This document shows, one piece after another, positions 59,741-64,000 of a stretch of DNA of 64,000 bases. The position numbers were made by a program, and so were the translations under genes. The stretch lies in the NCBI GenBank assembly GCA_937928555.1, contig CALFWR010000072.1:31934-95933 (forward strand), read 5' to 3'. The notes beneath the pieces were generated by a model. It did not search any database, had not been told where the DNA came from, and saw only the letters and a list, made by a program, of their open reading frames with translations. This DNA comes from an uncultured Pirellulaceae bacterium. Lineage in GTDB: Bacteria > Planctomycetota > Planctomycetia > Pirellulales > Pirellulaceae. The number at the start of each line of letters is the position of its first letter. Positions within the stretch are counted from its first letter, which is position 1.

Positions 59741-60415
59741 TTAGGCCGCTACCTGAACACCCGGGCTCATTGTGGCCGCCAGTGAAATACCTTTAACGTA
59801 TGTTCCCTTGATCGAGTTTGGCTTAAGAGACTCGATGAAGTTCAGGAACGTCTGAATGTTTTCTTCAAGTTGTTTTTCGGAGAAGCTCAAACGGCCTACG
59901 ACTGCATGGACGTTGCCTCCAGCGTCATTACGAAACTCAACCTTACCTGCTTTGTATTCCTCAACCGCTTTGGCAACGTCCGGCGTTACTGTTCCAGCGC
60001 GAGGCGAAGGCATTAGGCTGCGCGGACCAAGGACACGACCCAATGGACCAACAACGCCCATCATGTCTGGTGACGCGATGCACACATCGAAGTCAAACCA
60101 ACCGTCTTGGATCTTTTTTGCCAGCTCTTCTTGGCCCACTTCGTCAGCACCGGCAGCCTTAGCCGCTTCTGCATTAGCGTCGCGAGCAAACACAACGACC
60201 CGCTGTGTTTTTCCGATACCGTTAGGCAGAACCAACGATCCGCGGACCAGTTGATCGGCCTGTTTTGGATCGATACCAAGACACATATGAATTTCAACGG
60301 TTTGATCGAACTTCGTTCCCTCAAACCCCTTCAAAAGCCCAACAGCCTCCGGGAGTGCGACTGGCGCTTCTGGGACTTTCTTAAGCAGTTCTTTGAATCT
60401 TTTTGACTGTGCCAT
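59741..60415 (-). CDS. rplA: Ribosomal protein L1
   Basis: L1 binds 23S rRNA at the mobile stalk near the E site and often represses its own mRNA. The protein has 224 residues. Motifs: [20 protein letters not shown] and [20 protein letters not shown], then [20 protein letters not shown] and [20 protein letters not shown], which include the usual GRVLGPRGLMP core with Ser in place of Gly, and [19 protein letters not shown] at the end. It lies about 300 bp from rplK, an unusually long gap for these two genes. Confidence 0.96.
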   Translation of the reverse strand: MAQSKRFKELLKKVPEAPVALPEAVGLLKGFEGTKFDQTVEIHMCLGIDPKQADQLVRGSLVLPNGIGKTQRVVVFARDANAEAAKAAGADEVGQEELAKKIQDGWFDFDVCIASPDMMGVVGPLGRVLGPRSLMPSPRAGTVTPDVAKAVEEYKAGKVEFRNDAGGNVHAVVGRLSFSEKQLEENIQTFLNFIESLKPNSIKGTYVKGISLAATMSPGVQVAA

Positions 60416-60712
60416 CTAAATCAGCTCCAGAGAAAGCTCAACGCTCTCTGTTTTTGCATGCAAATTGGTTTGTTCCAGCTCCCCTCATGGGATAACTGGC
60501 GACCAAATCCGGGTTTTCGGCGTTTTTCGCCGTCGAAACCAAGGAAAATGATCAAAGGGGGTGTTTTTGAAGGGCGTATCTTAGAGATGTTGCCCAAAAA
60601 CGGTAGGCGAAAACCGGGCCAGTTGCCCAGAATCGTAAATTTTGAAACTATCGCTTGTTAGCCAGCAACAGGTTTGGCGCCCGACGGTTGCCGCTCCTAA
60701 ATGGCAAACGCT

Positions 60713-61138
60713 TTAGCCTTCGACGATGATCCCCATGCTGCGGGCGGTGCCCTCAATCATGAGACAAGCCGAATCCATATCGCTAGCGTTTAGGTCAGCC
60801 ATCTTCTTGGTGCAAATATCTTCGATCTGAGCACGCGTCACAGTGCCAACCTTCGTTCGGTTAGGAACTCCAGATCCAGAAGCAATGCCGGCCGCCTGCT
60901 TCAGCATCGCCGCTGCGGGAGGGCTTTTGGTGACAAAATCGAATGTTCGATCGTTGTAAACGCTAACAATTACCGGAATCGGCGTACCGTTGTACTCCTT
61001 GGTTCGGTCGTTGAACTGCTGGACAAACTGCCCAAGGTTGATACCAAACTTACCCAACGAGGTACCAACAGGAGGTGCAGGAGTTGCCTGACCGCCGGGA
61101 ATTTGGAATTTCGCTTGACCTGTTAGCTGCTTTGCCAT
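60713..61138 (-). CDS. rplK: Ribosomal protein L11
   Basis: L11 forms the GTPase-associated region with 23S rRNA. The protein has 141 residues. Motifs: AKFQIPGGQATPAPPVGTSL (N-terminal proline-rich segment with PPVG, the thiostrepton-contact face), GKFGINLGQFVQQFNDRTKE, VIVSVYNDRTFDFVTKSPPA and the C-terminal domain ending CLMIEGTARSMGIIVEG. It lies 133 bp after nusG, in the expected order. Confidence 0.97.
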   Translation of the reverse strand: MAKQLTGQAKFQIPGGQATPAPPVGTSLGKFGINLGQFVQQFNDRTKEYNGTPIPVIVSVYNDRTFDFVTKSPPAAAMLKQAAGIASGSGVPNRTKVGTVTRAQIEDICTKKMADLNASDMDSACLMIEGTARSMGIIVEG

Positions 61139-61271
61139 GTGACTTCTCTCGACAATTCTCTGTATACGTGTGCTTTATTCAGCACGAATTCTATTTAACT
61201 GACCAGTTTGTCAACCCATTATTTCGCATCACGCGCTGATCGGGGATTCCCAGCCATCTCGACCAATAAAC

Positions 61272-62177
61272 CTATTGAACTTTTTCTGCGTGCCAGTGAT
61301 CCATATCCACCGGGTTTGGCCGGCCAAAAATGTCGATCATGACTTCGATACGACCATTTCGCTCATCGATGTTGGAAATATCGCCTTCGTAGTTTTGGAA
61401 GTAACCTTCCTTGATTCGAACACGCTCCCCAATCTTGAATGGGATCGCTGTTTTGATTTGATCTTCTTCGCCCTGCTCCTCAGGACGCGCCGCTTGCAGA
61501 ATGCGATCGATCTCAGTCTGTGATAGCGGAACGGGGCTACCGGAGGCTCCGGCGAAATCTCCAATGCCACTGGTCTCACGCACGAGAAACCAAGAATCGT
61601 CATTGATCGCCATCCGAACGACAATGTAACCCGGATATAACTTGCGTTTCGTAATTCGTTGCTTGCCGGCTTTGGTGAACTCTCGCACATCCTCAGTCGG
61701 AACCAGAACATCACTGAAGTAATGCTCCATGCCACCTTGGGCGACCTGTCGCTTAAGCGCTTCACAAATCCCCTTCTCGCGATTCACTTGAACCTTGAGA
61801 ATGTACCAGTTCATCTCGATTTCATCGTCAACGACAGGAGCTTCTTCGACAAACTCCTCCAGCGGACTGATGTCTTCGTCTTCGGACTCTTCATCTTCTT
61901 CGTAGTCGTCGCCAACGATATCGTCTGCCGAGAACTCGAGATCAGCAGGATCGACGGGGGCTTCTTCAGCTGCTTCTTCTTCAGCTGCTTCTTCTTCAAC
62001 AACCGCATCTTCGGCGCCACTGGCCTCTACAGCATCATTGGCTTCTGACGCCTCCGCTTCCGGTGCGGCGTCAGCTTCGGTAACTGCTGGTGCAGCAGCC
62101 TGCTCAACGGACTGCGCGGCTTCGCCCGCGATCTCTTCGGTGCTTACTTCTTCGCCTGAATTGTTTTCGTCAGCCAT
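61272..62177 (-). CDS. nusG: NusG with a long acidic N-terminal extension
   Basis: NusG is a transcription elongation and Rho-coupling factor. The core starts at residue 122 (MNWYILKVQVNREKGICEAL) with the NGN domain (KLYPGYIVVRMAINDDSWFL) and a C-terminal KOW (GERVRIKEGYFQNYEGDISN). Before it are about 120 residues that are extremely rich in Glu, Asp and Ala (EEEAAEEEAAEEA, DDYEEDEESEDED). The total is 301 against about 180 residues usual. The reading frame is open from an ATG at 62177, 9 bases after secE. The acidic head could interact with basic proteins or RNA polymerase; no function is known. Confidence 0.95.
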   Translation of the reverse strand: MADENNSGEEVSTEEIAGEAAQSVEQAAAPAVTEADAAPEAEASEANDAVEASGAEDAVVEEEAAEEEAAEEAPVDPADLEFSADDIVGDDYEEDEESEDEDISPLEEFVEEAPVVDDEIEMNWYILKVQVNREKGICEALKRQVAQGGMEHYFSDVLVPTEDVREFTKAGKQRITKRKLYPGYIVVRMAINDDSWFLVRETSGIGDFAGASGSPVPLSQTEIDRILQAARPEEQGEEDQIKTAIPFKIGERVRIKEGYFQNYEGDISNIDERNGRIEVMIDIFGRPNPVDMDHWHAEKVQ

Positions 62178-62186
62178 CGACTTTTA

Positions 62187-62624
62187 TTATCCCGAGTAAC
62201 GGATTCCCAGAAGTTGAAACAGGAAGGTCCAGATGATATCGAACACGTAAAGGAACAAAGCCATGGCGAAGATCACAAAGATCACAACCGCTGTCGCGCG
62301 CTTGAGCTGATCTGTACTTGGCCACGTCACCTTGTTGAGTTCAGCCTGAACTGAGATCAAAAAATCAGTGAACTTCGGATAGTTGACCACGCGGTAAGCA
62401 AACCAGATCCCAGCAACTGCAATCCCGGCACCCAGCCAGAAATTCCCACTAGAGAGAAAATCGGCGTAGCTAAACTCGCGACCGATCAGCACCGCCAAAA
62501 TGGCCACTGACAAAAACGTCACCTGCCGAACTAGCCGCCCCTGCTTGGGCTTATACAGCCCCGCCTGAAACAGCTCGCCGATCAAACTGCCGCCGCTATC
62601 GCTATCTTTTGCAACTGAACTCAT
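62187..62624 (-). CDS. secE: Preprotein translocase subunit SecE
   Basis: SecE clamps the SecY channel. The protein has 145 residues from MSSVAKDSD (62624); a Met four residues earlier is possible. It has two N-terminal hydrophobic segments (VTFLSVAILAVLIG, FWLGAGIAVAGIWFAYRV) and the conserved SecE core LISVQAELNKVTWPSTDQLK with the final helix AVVIFVIFAMALFLYVFDII. It is thus longer than the minimal one-helix form and like the three-helix E. coli form. It sits between tRNA-Trp and nusG, the standard order. Confidence 0.95.
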   Translation of the reverse strand: MSSVAKDSDSGGSLIGELFQAGLYKPKQGRLVRQVTFLSVAILAVLIGREFSYADFLSSGNFWLGAGIAVAGIWFAYRVVNYPKFTDFLISVQAELNKVTWPSTDQLKRATAVVIFVIFAMALFLYVFDIIWTFLFQLLGIRYSG

Positions 62625-62692
62625 TAATTCCCTCACCTGTCGTAAAACGCATCATCCTGAAACGGACGGCAGCCGACCCACAAAACTCTCAG

Positions 62693-62765
62693 CAGGGGCG
62701 GAGGGACTTGAACCCGCAACCGCTGGTTTTGGAAACCAGTGCTCTGCCAATTGAGCTACACCCCT
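62693..62765 (-). tRNA. tRNA-Trp (anticodon CCA)
   Basis: The minus strand folds into a full cloverleaf: acceptor AGGGGTG with CGCCCCT (one G-T wobble), D arm GCTCAATTGGCAGAGC, anticodon stem CTGGT with loop TTCCAAA (anticodon CCA) and ACCAG, and T arm GCGGGTTCAAGTCCCTC. The discriminator base is G and CCA is not encoded. It lies between tuf and secE as in many bacteria. Confidence 0.96.
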
Positions 62766-62820
62766 AGATGACCTAATAAGCCGAACCAACGACCGCCATC
62801 AAACAAGCCTCTGAATTAAC

Positions 62821-62848
62821 TAAAAGCGTCCCGCGAAAACGAGACGCC
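62821..62848 (-). terminator. Candidate terminator after tuf
   Basis: On the minus strand GCGTC pairs with GACGC with a further CG pair inside and a small loop, followed by a TTTTA tail. It lies about 60 bases after the tuf stop and before the tRNA. Confidence 0.6.
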
Positions 62849-62908
62849 CTTTAGTTACTTCTATTTTTTCAAGCCCGCCGGAATCCAGCAGGCCCCATCG
62901 GCACAAAC

Positions 62909-64000
62909 CTAGTCGTTGAGCTTGGTAACAACACCAGAACCAACTGTTCGGCCGCCTTCGCGAATCGCGAAACGGATACCTTCGTCGATCGCAATCGGCT
63001 TTTGCAACTCAACGTTAATCTTCACGTTGTCGCCTGGCATACACATCTCTGCGTCAACCAAGTTAGCAGTACCCGTAACGTCTGTGGTACGGAAGTAGAA
63101 CTGAGGACGGTAACCACTGAAGAATGGTGTGTGGCGTCCGCCTTCTTCTTTGCTCAAACAGTAAATCTCTGCTTCGAACAACTTGTGAGGTGTGATTGAA
63201 CCCGGCTTAGCCAGAACTTGACCACGCTGAATTTCTTCACGCTTGACACCACGAAGCAGGCAACCGACGTTATCGCCAGCACGACCTTCGTCGAGAATCT
63301 TGCGGAACATCTCAACACCAGTACAAGTGGTTTTGCGAGGCTCAGCTTCCAGACCAATAATCTCTACTTCTTCGCCAGTTCGTAGAACACCACGCTCGAT
63401 ACGACCTGTCGCCACAGTTCCGCGACCTTCGATCGAGAAGACATCTTCGATCGCCATCAGGAAATCCATGTCTTCGTCACGCTTTGGCTCAGGGATGTAC
63501 GAATCAATCGCATCCATCAGCTCGCCAATGCAAGCGGCTTTCTCAGGATTGGAAGGATCTTCCAACGCTGGCAAAGCACAACCGCGGATGATTGGAACGT
63601 TGTCGCCGTCGAAGTCATACTTAGACAGCAGCTCGCGCACTTCCATCTCGACCAATTCCAACAACTCTTCGTCGTCGACTAGATCGCACTTATTCAGGAA
63701 CACGACCAAGGCAGGAACATCAACCTGGCGAGCCAACAGAACGTGCTCTTTCGTCTGAGGCATTGGGCCATCAGCAGCAGAGACAACCAGAATCGCACCA
63801 TCCATCTGGGCGGCACCGGTAATCATGTTCTTAATAAAGTCAGCGTGACCCGGGCAGTCAATGTGAGCGTAGTGACGGTTGTCCGTCTCGTACTCAACGT
63901 GAGCAACCGCGATTGTCACTGTTTTGGTTTCATCACGAACGGTACCACCTTTGGCGATATCCGAGTAATTTTTGGCTTCCGCCAAACCTTTTGCTGCCTG
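62909..64000 (-). CDS. tuf: Elongation factor Tu, N-terminus beyond the window edge
   Basis: EF-Tu brings aminoacyl-tRNA to the ribosome. The frame stays open to base 64000, reading [20 protein letters not shown], so the first 40 or so residues with the P-loop are outside. G2 and G3 are visible: [13 protein letters not shown] and [11 protein letters not shown]4 is NKCD. The classical RGITI of switch I is KTVTI here, a form I associate with planctomycete EF-Tu. Further parts [18 protein letters not shown] and [20 protein letters not shown] confirm domains 2 and 3. The stop is at 62909. Whether the protein carries the usual P-loop cannot be seen. Confidence 0.96.
   Translation of the reverse strand, partial: QAAKGLAEAKNYSDIAKGGTVRDETKTVTIAVAHVEYETDNRHYAHIDCPGHADFIKNMITGAAQMDGAILVVSAADGPMPQTKEHVLLARQVDVPALVVFLNKCDLVDDEELLELVEMEVRELLSKYDFDGDNVPIIRGCALPALEDPSNPEKAACIGELMDAIDSYIPEPKRDEDMDFLMAIEDVFSIEGRGTVATGRIERGVLRTGEEVEIIGLEAEPRKTTCTGVEMFRKILDEGRAGDNVGCLLRGVKREEIQRGQVLAKPGSITPHKLFEAEIYCLSKEEGGRHTPFFSGYRPQFYFRTTDVTGTANLVDAEMCMPGDNVKINVELQKPIAIDEGIRFAIREGGRTVGSGVVTKLND

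Noticed and set aside
60416..60712. Possible small gene or terminator between rplA and rplK
   Set aside because: The hairpin CGGCG-TTTTT-CGCCG at 60518-60532 lacks a T tail on the minus strand, and the 67-codon plus frame has no support. I see nothing definite in this 297 bp gap.

Overview
The window looks like chromosomal DNA from a planctomycete, most likely of the Pirellulaceae. The evidence is a TIGR03009-type secreted protein, a small protein starting with an ENPYSSP motif, a secreted protein with an LESKELLAG N-terminal motif, a giant BlaR1-like M56 protein with a BlaI partner, long extensions on RpoC and NusG, and an EF-Tu switch I that reads KTVTI in place of RGITI. No phage, plasmid or CRISPR is present. 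The mobile DNA consists of four copies of a short inverted-repeat element.

Layout. 1-2.6 kb: the 3' part of a CcsA-type cytochrome c assembly gene, then an RTX-repeat metalloprotease. 2.6-4.7 kb (minus): btaB-like and btaA, a betaine-lipid pathway. 5-12.9 kb: a Cys-rich secreted protein, then a minus-strand cluster of ABC ATPase, FtsX-type permease, a HEAT-like membrane protein and two DUF3299 proteins, followed by a 2OG-Fe oxygenase and smpB. 13-16.6 kb (plus): lipA, thiS, thiG and a secreted protein. 17-22.4 kb: a SprT-like gene, then nrdA and nrdB behind NrdR-like boxes. The NrdB residues match the class Ic (Phe, Mn/Fe) type. 22.4-32.9 kb: nested mobile elements, a glycosyltransferase, a secreted protein, a PQQ-type propeller, two HlyD-type genes (one with GAF domains), a GlpG-like rhomboid protease and a TIGR03009 protein. 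33-41 kb: two tandem purine nucleoside phosphorylases, a secreted protein, a sigma factor with extra N-terminal HTH modules, a WD40 protein and a DUF2809 gene whose end is rewritten by a mobile element. 41-47.7 kb (minus): a blaI-like regulator, a 2065-residue M56/Ig-like/thioredoxin protein and a small membrane protein. 48-64 kb (minus): tuf, tRNA-Trp, secE, nusG, rplK, rplA, rplJ, rplL, rpoB, rpoC.

Main discoveries. (1) A family of about 187 bp elements with about 26 bp terminal inverted repeats. All four copies have perfect 5 bp target duplications, one copy sits inside another, and one supplies a new stop codon and C-terminus to a host gene. Three copies share a conserved internal peptide frame. 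(2) RpoC carries a C-terminal extension of about 460 residues with four tandem helix-hairpin-helix-like repeats of about 80 residues. (3) Other unusual architectures: NusG with a 120-residue acidic head, a sigma factor with excisionase-like HTHs, and a BlaR1-like sensor fused to Ig-like and TlpA-like domains with a matched pair of operator-like dyads upstream of its regulator.

Gene starts were often moved inward to the Met (or TTG) with a ribosome-binding site or signal peptide. All family names come from reading motifs; no database search was run.
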